NCBI GenBank assembly: GCA_913057775.1
Contig: CAJXOG010000008.1
Span: 62,001 to 126,000 of the forward strand
DNA length: 64,000 nucleotides
Direction of reading: 5' to 3'
Source: an uncultured Fodinibius sp.
GTDB taxonomy: Bacteria; Bacteroidota; Rhodothermia; Balneolales; Balneolaceae
Shown: in pieces, positions 35,319 through 44,917 of the stretch
Layout of the letters: the number at the start of each line of letters is the position of its first letter
Position numbering within the stretch: the first letter of the stretch is position 1
Position numbers and translations under genes: made by a program
The notes under the pieces: generated by a model
Seen by the model: only the letters and a program-made list of their open reading frames with translations
Told to the model about the DNA's origin: nothing
Databases searched by the model: none

Positions 35319-35724
35319 AAGACTGTTCGTTTGTGGTTAAATTTGAAGTTGAACCATCGATGAATATTAACGTGCAAAAAAGTATCATAGATATATAATA
35401 TTTTGTTGTAGAATCTATCACACTATGAGGGCAATAACGGGAAAAGTAATTGAATAAGGTCAGGTTCAATACCCTTAGAAATACTTGCAGAACCCCATTT
35501 TAACTTATATTGGTCGATATACGTTCCCATCCCATTAATCTAATGAATTTCTTTAAAATCGACTCTCAACCCATTTGGTCTTGACGGAATTGCATCAAAA
35601 AGCAGATAGTATGTTTAGGTAGATCATGCAACTTGAATCCTGCAACCTTTATCAAAAATTCATTCACCTTTACTATATTAAGCTGATTTCAAATCAATTA
35701 CTCAACCTCTAGATACAGAATGTA
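35319..35724. other. Intergenic region, no supported gene
   Basis: This stretch lies between msrB and acetate kinase. Short fragments on the minus strand look faintly protein-like (for example MGTYIDQYKLKWGSA from 35530), but none has a family, so I call no gene. It presumably carries the acetate kinase promoter. Confidence 0.35.
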
Positions 35725-36948
35725 ATGATCGTACTTGTGATCAATTGCGGCAGTTCATCCGTAAAATACAATCTCATTGAAACCTCCGAACAAAAAGAGA
35801 TCTGCTCCGGTATCGTGGAACGTATCGGTGCCGTTACTTCCATTGTTAAACATGAGCCTGCGGGATTTAAATCGATAAAAGATACCCGTAAGATCGAGAA
35901 TCATGTTCAGGCTTTGAAGGATATTATGAATTTCCTGATGGATTCAGACAACACGGCAATCTCATCGACGGATGATATCAAAGCGGTCGGCCATCGGGTT
36001 GTTCACGGCGGTGAAATGTTCAAGGACTCGGTTCTTATTGATGAAGATGTCATGGATGCCATCCGGCAGGCATTCGACCTGGCACCGCTTCATAATCCCC
36101 CGAACTTAAAAGGAATAGAAGCCGCAAAAAAGTATCTGCCTGAAATACCCCATGTTGCGGTATTTGATACGGCATTTCACCACTCCCTCCCTGCCGAAGC
36201 ATATCTCTATGGCATCCCAAATCGGTTATATCGCCGTTATAAAATTCGCAAGTATGGATTTCACGGAACATCACACTATTATGTGAGTCGTCAATATTAC
36301 AAAATCACCGACAAACCAGTGGAGGATACCAGGGTGATTACCTGTCACCTGGGAAATGGAGCTTCCGTTTCGGCTGTAAAAGGCGGCAAGTCGATTGATA
36401 CTTCTATGGGCTTCACTCCGCTATCAGGATTGGTAATGGGTACCCGTTCAGGAGACATTGATCCGTCTATCCTCTTTTACCTGGTTGAAAAAGAAGAGCT
36501 GTCTCTTAATAACCTGCATGCACTGTTGAATAAACATAGTGGTTTATTGGGACTGAGCGGTTATGCAGCAGATATGAGAGAACTAACTGAAGAAGCAAAA
36601 CGGGGGGACCGTCGCTGTCAGCAGGCGATTGATGTATTCTGCTATGATTTAAAGAAATATATCGGCTCGTATATTGCAGCTTTAAACGGTTGTGATGCCA
36701 TTATCTTTACCGCCGGAATCGGAGAAAATTCGGCAATGGTCCGTCGGCAGTCTCTCGAAAATATGGAATCACTGGGTATTGAAATTGATCCCGGGAAAAA
36801 TAAATCAACGGAATCGGGCACAATGCAGAAAATAAGCAGCGATGCATCCAAAACGGAAGTCTGGGTCATTCCCACCAACGAAGAGCTGGTTATTGCCATA
36901 GACACGGCAAAAATTGCACAGGCCTCCGAGCAATCCCCCTGGGTGTAG
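35725..36948 (+). CDS. ackA: Acetate kinase
   Basis: A 407-residue protein with all acetate kinase signatures: VINCGSSSVKYNLIE at the start, GHRVVHGG near residue 90, HHSLP and KYGFHGTSHYYV in the middle, GNGASVSA, MGTRSGDIDPSI and the late GIGENSAMVR. It interconverts acetyl phosphate plus ADP with acetate plus ATP, the substrate-level phosphorylation end of acetyl-CoA metabolism. No phosphotransacetylase gene (pta) neighbours it, which is less usual. The start is the first ATG; the preceding ACAGAATGTA offers only a weak ribosome-binding site. Confidence 0.95.
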   Translation: MIVLVINCGSSSVKYNLIETSEQKEICSGIVERIGAVTSIVKHEPAGFKSIKDTRKIENHVQALKDIMNFLMDSDNTAISSTDDIKAVGHRVVHGGEMFKDSVLIDEDVMDAIRQAFDLAPLHNPPNLKGIEAAKKYLPEIPHVAVFDTAFHHSLPAEAYLYGIPNRLYRRYKIRKYGFHGTSHYYVSRQYYKITDKPVEDTRVITCHLGNGASVSAVKGGKSIDTSMGFTPLSGLVMGTRSGDIDPSILFYLVEKEELSLNNLHALLNKHSGLLGLSGYAADMRELTEEAKRGDRRCQQAIDVFCYDLKKYIGSYIAALNGCDAIIFTAGIGENSAMVRRQSLENMESLGIEIDPGKNKSTESGTMQKISSDASKTEVWVIPTNEELVIAIDTAKIAQASEQSPWV

Positions 36949-37149
36949 CACATATCCTTTTCGTACTTTGAGAAACGATAAATGAATCTTTTGCTCTGGC
37001 ATTATGCAATTGGGTCCCGCCTCGGATATATCCCCTCGACATTTTATTATTCGGGTGTAAAAAATATTTTATATAGTGTAACATTTATTTTACATATCCG
37101 TAGATACTCCAGAATGATAAGATTAATTATTAAATCTGGAGTATTAACA

Positions 37150-37602
37150 ATGTCACGGAAAGAAATTTACGCTTGGAGCTCCCTTGTATTAACACTGGCA
37201 ATATTGGGATACTATTTGATATCAGTGTTTGGATTACCTGCGGAGGTTGAAAATTATAGTGAACAAATTACAGCATTAATTTGGAAGGTGATAGGGATTG
37301 CCTTTTTAGTACAGCTTGTGTTAGATCTACTGGACTCTACGAAAATTGGTGGAGTTGCCAAAGATGAACGGGATAAGCTAATTGAATCTAAGGCGTTCAG
37401 GAATGCTTATTATTTTCTCATGGTAGCGGTAATTACACTGATTGTAAATGTGCTAATTACTGATGCTGTAAGCCAAGCCTCAGGAGAAAAATTATTTTTG
37501 GCTTTACCTTTTATGATGTTTCATATTCTTGTTTTCGTACTGTTTACTGCTATCCTTATAAAATCAGGCACCCAAATTTTTTACTACCAACGGGGAATTT
37601 AA
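37150..37602 (+). CDS. Four-helix membrane protein paired with an XRE regulator
   Basis: A protein of 150 residues from the ATG at 37150, which has a TGGAGT ribosome-binding site; longer in-frame starts exist but lack one. It has four transmembrane helices with KDERDKLIESKAFRNAYYFL between the second and third. This loop and layout resemble DUF2178-type membrane proteins that sit directly before a small XRE regulator, and the regulator follows here after one base. The two are almost certainly co-expressed, perhaps with the regulator sensing through the membrane protein. Confidence 0.75.
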   Translation: MSRKEIYAWSSLVLTLAILGYYLISVFGLPAEVENYSEQITALIWKVIGIAFLVQLVLDLLDSTKIGGVAKDERDKLIESKAFRNAYYFLMVAVITLIVNVLITDAVSQASGEKLFLALPFMMFHILVFVLFTAILIKSGTQIFYYQRGI

Positions 37603-37603
37603 T

Positions 37604-37819
37604 ATGGGTGAATTTCAAATTGAGAATAATATTCGAGTTCTCAGATTTCAAAATGGAGAGATGACCCAAGATGAATTGGCCCAAAAGGCAGGAGTAACTC
37701 GTCAGACTATAAATGCTATTGAAGCAGCGAAGTATTCTCCATCTTTGGAATTAGCTTTTAAAATAGCAAAGGTCTTTGATGAGCCATTTGAAAATGTCTT
37801 TCAGTACACCAAGGAATAA
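37604..37819 (+). CDS. XRE-family helix-turn-helix regulator
   Basis: A 71-residue single-domain regulator of the Cro/CI-like YgzD type. The HTH lies at residues ~20-55 (MTQDELAQKAGVTRQTINAI, then YSPSLELAFKIAKVF). This small class is typically linked to the DUF2178-like membrane gene just upstream, as here, with the two stop/start codons one base apart. Confidence 0.9.
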   Translation: MGEFQIENNIRVLRFQNGEMTQDELAQKAGVTRQTINAIEAAKYSPSLELAFKIAKVFDEPFENVFQYTKE

Positions 37820-37973
37820 ATAAAATCTTGTGAGGCAGCTAACGGTCAGGCACTTAACGGGGAGCTTAGAATTGGTTCTTTAAAATCAGTATCGCGATCA
37901 AGTTCCTTTGAAACGGGGATCTGTGTAATTTAAATTTGTTGGAGCTTAAGCAGTAACGATTCATTATTTGCTC

Positions 37974-39701
37974 CTATTGACATGATGATCTCACTTTTTC
38001 CACTGCCCGGACAAGGTTGCGAAAATCCAGATCATATTCATCCATGAACCGAATGGCAATTACACCACTTGGGAAAAACCACGCATAGTTACCGCCGTAT
38101 CCCAACATATAAGATACTTCTACGTCACATTTGGGAGATCTGATAGTTTTGGACCAAAAAGAATGCCGGTATCTACTGCCTCGATAGTCATTATCAGTAA
38201 TGTAACCAACCCATGGTGTGCGGCCAAGCGCTTCACGGGTTTTTTCTTTGTGCAGCAGTTGTTGTCCCTGATAGCTTCCTTCATTAGAGAGCAAGAACGC
38301 TATTTTTGCAGCTTCATCGAGTGTGGGAAGTGCTCCATAAGCCAGAATAGGAATGCCTTTTGATCCATGGGTTTCCAGGGTTTGCCTTACGGTAAAATAC
38401 TCAGCACCTATAGGTTCCAAAACATTCTCGTTAACCAAGTCCCAATAGTTAGTTTGCTTGCCTTCTTTTTCTTCAACATAGTTTTGTAAGGCATAGGACA
38501 ACACAAACAGATTGGTGGAGGCATAGTTAAAGGTTTCCCCGGGTGCTGCCGAAGCATCCCCGAGTGTGGCAATATTCTGTATAGACTCTTCTGCAGTACG
38601 GGCCTTTATAAGAATCTCGAAAAGATGCTCTGATTGCTCACTTCCCACCGTGCCGGTAACCATGTTTAAGGCATGAGAGAACGTTACCCCCTGCCAACCG
38701 GGATGGTCAGCCAGTGCCGGCACATATTCAGTAATCAATTCATCAAAAATTTCTTCGCCATAACGTTCAGCAAAATACAGGAGCGAAAGCGCACCTGCCA
38801 TGCTTTTGGTAACAGAGTAGACGCCGTGTCGCATCTCATTTGGATAAGGATACAGCCCGTGACGTGTCTTGGGTGGGTGCACGTAAAGCTTTCCATCCAT
38901 TAATACCGCTCCCACACTCGTTGGAGCATTTGTATGCAAAGATTTCTCAAAATAGTTAGCAATTTCATTATTTGTGTCAATTGCACTTAATGGATAGACT
39001 GGAAGTTTTTGCGATTCAAATTGTTTATGCTGTTCAATCACCTGAGTCGAATCAGCATTAAGTCCAGATTCGTACTCAGTCTGCAGCATAACCCGGATAT
39101 TCCCTACCTGATGATCATTAAGGTCAGCCGTCTCCTGGCTACATTGCACGTATACATTACTCATTACTTGCGGCTTGTAAACGAACGTTGCTACACAATT
39201 TCTGGCTTGTCCGATATACCTGTCGGTGAGCGTCAAGGGAAAAGATGCGCGGCTCCATTCACCATCTTCTTTCTCCTGCCAAACTGCTCCAGTGCCAACG
39301 ATCACATCCCAGAGACTCTTACTTTGTTTTCTCGTACTTATTTTATCTTTCCGAGTTGGAATGAGTTCTACACCATGTGAAACAAAGGCTATGGTGAATT
39401 CCGGGAAAATATTCTCCCCGGAATATGGATCTCTTTCTTTGGGGAAAATCAGTTCTGTATCCTTAAAAGAAATGGAACCGGAGAAGTTATGTGCAGCCTC
39501 ACCCGCCCATTCAGGTTTTGCAAAAAAACTCATGTCAATTAAAGAAGGGGTGCTGTCTTTTTGCAGTTGGTCAACGGTTAATTGATCACGTGGTTGCGTA
39601 AGTTTCGGACCATTCCAGGGGGTAGGATTTTCCCGCAAGCAGGAATTAATTGTCAAGACGGCACTACATGTTAGCAGCAAAACTATTTTTAGATTATACA
39701 T
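37974..39701 (-). CDS. Beta-lactamase-fold serine hydrolase, lipoprotein
   Basis: A 575-residue lipoprotein (lipobox LTINSCL) of the serine hydrolase family. An N-terminal ~260 residues form an extra domain of unknown function, then the hydrolase part begins with SVTKSMAGALSLL (SxxK). It continues with the Y-x-N element NYASTNLFVLSYAL and GYGGNYAWFFPSG in the last motif position. The catalytic region lacks an obvious HxG motif, so the C-terminal site may be altered. It is monocistronic and is the largest of the three relatives in this window (see 26071 and 32320). Confidence 0.75.
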   Translation of the reverse strand: MYNLKIVLLLTCSAVLTINSCLRENPTPWNGPKLTQPRDQLTVDQLQKDSTPSLIDMSFFAKPEWAGEAAHNFSGSISFKDTELIFPKERDPYSGENIFPEFTIAFVSHGVELIPTRKDKISTRKQSKSLWDVIVGTGAVWQEKEDGEWSRASFPLTLTDRYIGQARNCVATFVYKPQVMSNVYVQCSQETADLNDHQVGNIRVMLQTEYESGLNADSTQVIEQHKQFESQKLPVYPLSAIDTNNEIANYFEKSLHTNAPTSVGAVLMDGKLYVHPPKTRHGLYPYPNEMRHGVYSVTKSMAGALSLLYFAERYGEEIFDELITEYVPALADHPGWQGVTFSHALNMVTGTVGSEQSEHLFEILIKARTAEESIQNIATLGDASAAPGETFNYASTNLFVLSYALQNYVEEKEGKQTNYWDLVNENVLEPIGAEYFTVRQTLETHGSKGIPILAYGALPTLDEAAKIAFLLSNEGSYQGQQLLHKEKTREALGRTPWVGYITDNDYRGSRYRHSFWSKTIRSPKCDVEVSYMLGYGGNYAWFFPSGVIAIRFMDEYDLDFRNLVRAVEKVRSSCQ

Positions 39702-39959
39702 GAGTTTCTCAGTTGATCATGTTTAAATACGCTCAAAACTTATGCGTACAAGGCTAGTGCAAAATCTGCAGGTATTCACTCTTCCCTTAATAAAAAAGAA
39801 GGTTAGCTAAAAAATGGAAAACGGCCAAGACGGAAAGGGTGTATACTCTGTTATTTTAATAACACCTATCCAACCTGTAAGGGCTATTATGCTGATATCG
39901 ACTAGTCGTGAAAAATGCTTCAAATCTAAACTTTGTTCGGCTTGTTTAGAGCTATTAAA

Positions 39960-40676
39960 TCACCCCAACAAATACACTACAACCACCAAATAGCTGCATA
40001 AAAGAAAGATACTTAAAGGAATCATCACTTTTCGTTCTTTTGCGCTTTGGGAGTTGAAGTTGCCCACTATACTTCCCAGAAAAATGATTGTAAGCAAAGA
40101 TACAATGATCCTTGAAATATTTTGCGGAATCAGATTTATAAAATCCGTGGAAGAGAGCACAGAAAAACCGGCAATAATCAGCAGCAAAAAAGAAATAAAA
40201 CTCCAAATTCTGAGTGATCTGGGGAGTTTTTTGTGAAATCCACCCCAGGCCCATTCACCCCACGGAACCCCAAGCGCGAGCAGCAGCTGAAATACAGACA
40301 GCCCAAAAGTAAGCACGGCTGCAAATCCCCCGGCTACTCCTTCCAACCGGATGTATTGCCGATACACCGATCCCGTCACGGTAGCTTCATCCGATAAACG
40401 AACGGTACATTCTGTGGAATTAAGCGTGTAGATGGAATGGACGGAAATTTCTTCAGGATCCTTTCTATAGCTGAGTAGATTCCCGGTATCTAATGTGCGC
40501 TGAACGTCTTCTACCGACTGCCCTTTTTGAAACATGGAACACAGGATCCGCACTTCTTTTTCAGCTTCAAACCAGTAGATGACAATAATTAAAAATCCCA
40601 AAACGGCCAGCAGTACAGTGGTGATTTTTATGAATGTTTTCATGATTGGGAGTATTTGCGATATGGTTGTCTGCAT
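39960..40676 (-). CDS. Membrane protein, unknown
   Basis: A 238-residue protein with one N-terminal helix (ITTVLLAVLGFLIIVIYWF), a ~70-residue outer segment with paired cysteines (RILCSMF, STECTVRL), and four more helices toward the C-terminus. No family is recognised. An ATG at 40643 is an alternative start that would remove eleven residues and fit the signal-like helix better. Confidence 0.55.
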   Translation of the reverse strand: MQTTISQILPIMKTFIKITTVLLAVLGFLIIVIYWFEAEKEVRILCSMFQKGQSVEDVQRTLDTGNLLSYRKDPEEISVHSIYTLNSTECTVRLSDEATVTGSVYRQYIRLEGVAGGFAAVLTFGLSVFQLLLALGVPWGEWAWGGFHKKLPRSLRIWSFISFLLLIIAGFSVLSSTDFINLIPQNISRIIVSLLTIIFLGSIVGNFNSQSAKERKVMIPLSIFLLCSYLVVVVYLLG

Positions 40677-40855
40677 TTCCTAAAGGCAGACAACCCACTG
40701 CATGAGCTCTTTTTTATCAATTTGGTACGAACTTTTATCCTAATAGGTGATAATTTATTCAAAGAATATACTAGTATAGCACTCTGGATTCCTGATTTTT
40801 TATCTTTTTTCGAAAACAGAGTTTCCAAATATCCCGGGTATTACTTTATTATGTT

Positions 40856-41308
40856 ATGAAAACATCCCATTCATATTCCCTGAATGATTATGTAATCAGG
40901 CGTAATGGCCTTCCGCTGGGGGCTTCCGGATCGCTTACAAAGATGCTGAGATGCTCTTTCACAGCTCCTTCTCCGCGTATTTTCTGGCAATACTGGAATC
41001 CGATTTTTGGGTATTACCTTGGAAAATATGTGTTCACCAACTTCCGAAAAATCCTTCCCTCTTCCCTGTCTATCATCTTTACCTTCATCGTAAGCGGAAT
41101 GATCCATGACCTGGTAACCATCGCCGTAAAAGGTTACACGAGTTTCTTTTTTTCGTTGTTCTTCTTGTTACTGTCTATGGTGGTTATTCTCGGAGAGTTT
41201 GCAAACTTCAATCTCTCAAAGTATTCCAAAGCAGTTCGGATCACTTTTAATCTCTTTTATCTGATCTCCAGCTTTTCAATTACTTATTATCTTATCTACC
41301 TATTTTGA
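40856..41308 (+). CDS. Short MBOAT-like membrane protein
   Basis: A 150-residue membrane protein that resembles the C-terminal part of the membrane-bound O-acyltransferase family. PRIFWQYWNPIFGYYLG is like the MBOAT RFWxxWNxxF element, and IVSGMIHDLV provides the conserved His in the position of SGxWHG. It has three or four helices. As MBOAT proteins are usually 400 or more residues, this is a reduced relative. No upstream part is found in the neighbouring sequence. Whether it is active is unclear. Confidence 0.55.
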   Translation: MKTSHSYSLNDYVIRRNGLPLGASGSLTKMLRCSFTAPSPRIFWQYWNPIFGYYLGKYVFTNFRKILPSSLSIIFTFIVSGMIHDLVTIAVKGYTSFFFSLFFLLLSMVVILGEFANFNLSKYSKAVRITFNLFYLISSFSITYYLIYLF

Positions 41309-41410
41309 GTAAATAATATTTGCTATCCCACACAATTATTGAATAAGTCGATGAATAAATGACAAAATTCATTAAACTTCTGCTGGATACTAAATTATAA
41401 GTAAATAGCA

Positions 41411-42391
41411 GTGGCAGAAGATGTGAAAGCGGCATTATTCAAGGCCTACGGGAGCAAAGGTGCAATTGTAGTTCAAGATATTGCCAGCCCTGTGCCAAAA
41501 GAAGATGAAATCCTTATAAAAGTGAAGGCTACGACTGTTACTGCGGTGGATGCCATATTTCGTTCGGGCAAAGATTTTTTCCCACGATTGGCTACAGGAA
41601 TATTCAAACCAAAAATTAAAACACTCGGCACCGAGCTTTCGGGTGTGGTTGAAAGGGTGGGTGATAACGTAACCCGGTTTGACGTTGGAGACGAAGTGAT
41701 AGCCGACAGCGGTACCAATTATGGAGCTCACGCAGAATACGTTGTTGTTTCTGAAAAAGATCCTATCGTCCATAAGCCGAACCATTTGTCTTTCAAAGAA
41801 GCGGCTGCTATTTCATACGGATCTTTGACGGCACTCTCCTTTTTGCGAGATCATGGAAAGATCAAGCAAGGCAATCAGGTGATGATCATCGGAGCGTCCG
41901 GTAGTGTGGGGACATATGCTGTTCAACTGGCAAAATACTATGGCGCCGAAGTTACCGGTGTATGCAGCTCAAAGAACATCGCGTTGGTGAAGTCGCTGGG
42001 AGCAGATCACATCATCGACTACCGAAAAACATCCCTTAAAGATCTGCAGGCCCAGTTTGACATTATTTTTGATACTGTTGGAAAATATTCCTTCGGCAAA
42101 ACAAAGCATCTTTTAAAACCCAAAGGTATCTATTTGACGACGATCCTAAGCCTGCGCTCTGTTTTTGATATGTTGAGAACGGGACAAGGCAAGCAAAAAA
42201 GCATTCTCGCTTTTACCGGACTTCGAAAGAATAAGGAGAAAACCGACGATCTTGGTTTTATCACTGGATTGTTCAACAATCATAGCCTTTCAGCCGTCAT
42301 TGATAAAGAGTATAGCTTAGACACTATTAGCGACGCTTTTGATTACGTAGCGCAGGGGCATAAAACGGGAAATGTGGTTATTACCATGTAA
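41411..42391 (+). CDS. NAD(P)-dependent MDR-family reductase (quinone-reductase-like)
   Basis: A 326-residue medium-chain reductase. The N-terminal GroES-like domain has GTELSGVVERVGDNVTRFDV, and the Rossmann domain has GASGSVGTYAVQLAKYYGA. It lacks the structural zinc cysteines and catalytic zinc ligands, so it belongs to the zinc-independent quinone oxidoreductase branch. The start is a GTG (41411), with no other plausible start nearby. It overlaps a reading frame of the next gene only by an unlikely upstream start. The exact substrate is unknown. Confidence 0.85.
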   Translation: MAEDVKAALFKAYGSKGAIVVQDIASPVPKEDEILIKVKATTVTAVDAIFRSGKDFFPRLATGIFKPKIKTLGTELSGVVERVGDNVTRFDVGDEVIADSGTNYGAHAEYVVVSEKDPIVHKPNHLSFKEAAAISYGSLTALSFLRDHGKIKQGNQVMIIGASGSVGTYAVQLAKYYGAEVTGVCSSKNIALVKSLGADHIIDYRKTSLKDLQAQFDIIFDTVGKYSFGKTKHLLKPKGIYLTTILSLRSVFDMLRTGQGKQKSILAFTGLRKNKEKTDDLGFITGLFNNHSLSAVIDKEYSLDTISDAFDYVAQGHKTGNVVITM

Positions 42392-42422
42392 TATCAAAAT
42401 TGATGATGCAACTGCAGCTACT

Positions 42423-43115
42423 ATGGAACCAATAAATTATAAAAGACTTGCCCGGATTACCGGGATCTTATACCTGATTATCATTGTTTTTGCGGGATTT
42501 AGTCAGGGGGCAGTTAGGGAACTCTTGGTTGTCAATGGAGATGCCGTTGCTACCGCTCAAAATATTTTGGGTGATTCTTTTCTTTTTAAGATTGGATTGA
42601 CGACCGACCTGATTGCTTTTTTATGTGATGCAGGCGTTTCCATCTTACTCTACTATTTGCTGAAACCGGTCAGTAGAGGTCTGGCAATGACGGCTGCTGC
42701 ATTTCGGTTAATTGCTCATCCGGCAATAGGAAGCCTGAACCTGCTGAATCATTTTGCTGCGCTTGAAGTACTGGATTCACCTGCATTTTCGGCTTCGTTT
42801 GATCCCCTTCAGCTTCAGGAATTCTCGCTGTTTTTTATGGAGCTGCACAACATGGGATATTTGATCGCGGGGGCATTCTTTGGCATTCACTGTCTGTTGC
42901 TTGGATACCTGTTATACCAATCAAAGCTGTTTCCAAAATTTCTCGGTGTACTACTGACTTTTACAGCTTTTGGATACCTGATCGAATCTTTTGGGTTTAT
43001 CTTCTTCCCGGAATTGAAAAACATTTTTTCCCTGATCGTGGGTGTATCAGCCGGTGTAGGCGAAGTTACACTGGCGTTTTGGCTGCTCATTAAAGGGGTT
43101 AGAGATCAGTCTTGA
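42423..43115 (+). CDS. DUF4386 family membrane protein
   Basis: A protein of 230 residues from the ATG at 42423; the frame extends upstream, but the extra residues are unlikely. The sequence begins with the family-typical YKRLARITGILYLIIIVFAG and continues with six transmembrane helices and the motif ELHNMGYLIAGAFFGIHCLLLG. DUF4386 is widespread and its role is unknown. It is followed by an AraC-like gene in the same direction. Confidence 0.8.
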   Translation: MEPINYKRLARITGILYLIIIVFAGFSQGAVRELLVVNGDAVATAQNILGDSFLFKIGLTTDLIAFLCDAGVSILLYYLLKPVSRGLAMTAAAFRLIAHPAIGSLNLLNHFAALEVLDSPAFSASFDPLQLQEFSLFFMELHNMGYLIAGAFFGIHCLLLGYLLYQSKLFPKFLGVLLTFTAFGYLIESFGFIFFPELKNIFSLIVGVSAGVGEVTLAFWLLIKGVRDQS

Positions 43116-43293
43116 AATGTCAGCGACTTCAAAATACAATGAAGACTTGATCAATTTCTCTCTGCTGTAACTCGTTTGGTAACAAAAATATTTAGTTTAC
43201 AAAAAGAGAATCTATGAGTTGATTCAGCTACCTTATCCAAAAATTATTTACATTTCAGTAGTTCGAAACAGTTGATACCTCTCATATGGATGA

Positions 43294-44313
43294 ATGATGA
43301 GTTTTGTTTTAAAAAGCATATTCAAAAAAGTTGTTGATCAGGCTGAAAAAGAAGGTTTGCCTACTGATTCCATTTCACATTTGGGAATCTCAGACATTCT
43401 TCAGAGTGAATACAAATATGCTCCAACAGAGCCTTTCTTTGAATTGTACGAAATCATTGATCAGTATCTGGAACCTGGATTTTCCATTCGGGTTGGTCAA
43501 CTAATGGTATTGGATGATTATGATGTTTTAGGTCTAGCCTGGAAAACCTGCATGTCTCCGAGAGATATGTTCAAAAGGTGCGAGCGTTTTTTCATCTTGA
43601 TGACAGATACACAACTCTACAAGATTCATGATGAAGGAGAAACCGGCAGCATCTTCATCTTCAGAGAGGCTACTCGAAGAGGAATTGAGATCTCAAACGA
43701 ATCTTCTTTGGTAGCGACTCTCACTGTGATTCACAAGATAACCGCCGCAGATATCCGACCTCTCAAAGTGTCTTTTGCCCATAAAGGACCTGAAGAAACC
43801 GGAATTTATGAAGATTTTTTCTCCTGCGAGGTTCAGTTTGGTCAGGGGTTTAACAGACTGGTCTTCAAGTCCAAAGATTTGGACACTAAATCGTCGAAAG
43901 CGGACAAGAGCATTAATCAGTTTATGATGGAGCGCCTGAAAGAGAAGGCAGATGGTGTGGAAGTGCTTGCTAATAAATTGCTGAATGACACCCGTAATCT
44001 TATCAAAGACGCATTGCCCAGCGGCATTCCATTTGCTGCAGAGATCGGGAAACATCTTGGGATGAGTACACGAACGCTCAGCAGGAGACTTTCAGAAAAG
44101 GGAACCACATACCGACAACTGGTACAGGATACCCAAGAAAAGATCAGCACCAAACTTCTTAGAAATACCTCAGAAACGATAAGTGAAATCGCCTTTCAAA
44201 CCGGATTCTCTGAACAGAGTGCCTTTAACAGAGCCTTTAAACGCTGGACAGGTCAATCTCCATTGGAATACCGAAAAAGCTCAGATTCCTCTCCTTTTGG
44301 CTTGAACGGATAA
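43294..44313 (+). CDS. AraC-family transcriptional regulator (Arabinose_bd-like N-terminus)
   Basis: A 339-residue regulator. The N-terminal ~190 residues resemble the ligand-binding half of OruR/ArgR-type AraC proteins (EPFFELYEIIDQYLEPGFSI, then WKTCMSPRDMFKRCERFF). The C-terminal ~100 residues form the DNA-binding double HTH (IGKHLGMSTRTLSRRLSEKG, then SEIAFQTGFSEQSAFNRAFK and SPLEYRK). It lies upstream of the DUF1772 and NmrA-like genes and may control them. Confidence 0.9.
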   Translation: MMSFVLKSIFKKVVDQAEKEGLPTDSISHLGISDILQSEYKYAPTEPFFELYEIIDQYLEPGFSIRVGQLMVLDDYDVLGLAWKTCMSPRDMFKRCERFFILMTDTQLYKIHDEGETGSIFIFREATRRGIEISNESSLVATLTVIHKITAADIRPLKVSFAHKGPEETGIYEDFFSCEVQFGQGFNRLVFKSKDLDTKSSKADKSINQFMMERLKEKADGVEVLANKLLNDTRNLIKDALPSGIPFAAEIGKHLGMSTRTLSRRLSEKGTTYRQLVQDTQEKISTKLLRNTSETISEIAFQTGFSEQSAFNRAFKRWTGQSPLEYRKSSDSSPFGLNG

Positions 44314-44389
44314 ATCTTTGGCAGTTTTTGTCAAGTTCGTACGCTCTGGTGATTCGATATTACCTCTGAACTCAAACAATGTGGTAAAT

Positions 44390-44881
44390 ATGGAAATCAC
44401 CGTTAAAATCATCGTTTTGTACTTCGCTATTCTATTGACCGGACTGTCTGCCGGACTCTTCTATGCATGGCAGGTTTCGGTCATTCCCGGGACGAAACGG
44501 ATCCAGGATTCGACATACATCGAAACGATGCAGAAGATCAACCGGGCGATTATTAATCCGCTCTTCATGCTGGTATTCCTCGGGGCGCTTCTCATACAAA
44601 TTCTGAGTGTTTTTCTGTATTGGGATAATGGAATGACCTTTTGGTTTCTTCTTGCTGCTACTGTGTTGTATGGCGCAGGTACTGTGATAGTTACCGGATT
44701 AGGAAATGTGCCGCTTAATGACGCTCTGGATTCATTGTCATTGCACGAGCTGAGTGAAGAGAAAATCTCCCGGGAGCGGCAGAATTATGAAGCACGGTGG
44801 AACCGACTGCATCTCATCCGTACCGTTTTTTCAGTGATTTCATTTATGCTGTTTCTGCTTGCCACATTCATCACCACTTAA
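44390..44881 (+). CDS. DUF1772 family membrane protein
   Basis: A protein of 163 residues from the ATG at 44390, which replaces a long non-hydrophobic upstream extension. It has four helices and the DUF1772 (anthrone oxygenase-like) pattern: LTGLSAGLFYAWQVSVIPG at the start, INRAIINPLF, then GNVPLNDALD and the WNRLHLIRTVFSVISF ending. The original family members act in polyketide oxygenation; most bacterial ones are uncharacterised. The gene starts 77 bases after the AraC stop and is followed by an NmrA-like gene, a pair often found together. Confidence 0.8.
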   Translation: MEITVKIIVLYFAILLTGLSAGLFYAWQVSVIPGTKRIQDSTYIETMQKINRAIINPLFMLVFLGALLIQILSVFLYWDNGMTFWFLLAATVLYGAGTVIVTGLGNVPLNDALDSLSLHELSEEKISRERQNYEARWNRLHLIRTVFSVISFMLFLLATFITT

Positions 44882-44917
44882 TTCAAACATTAATTCTGAA
44901 CACAAAATCTTACTGAT

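Noticed and set aside
40656-40859. Plus-strand frame before the MBOAT-like gene as its missing N-terminal part
   Set aside because: It lies in a different frame, overlaps the opposite-strand gene start and shows no MBOAT features.
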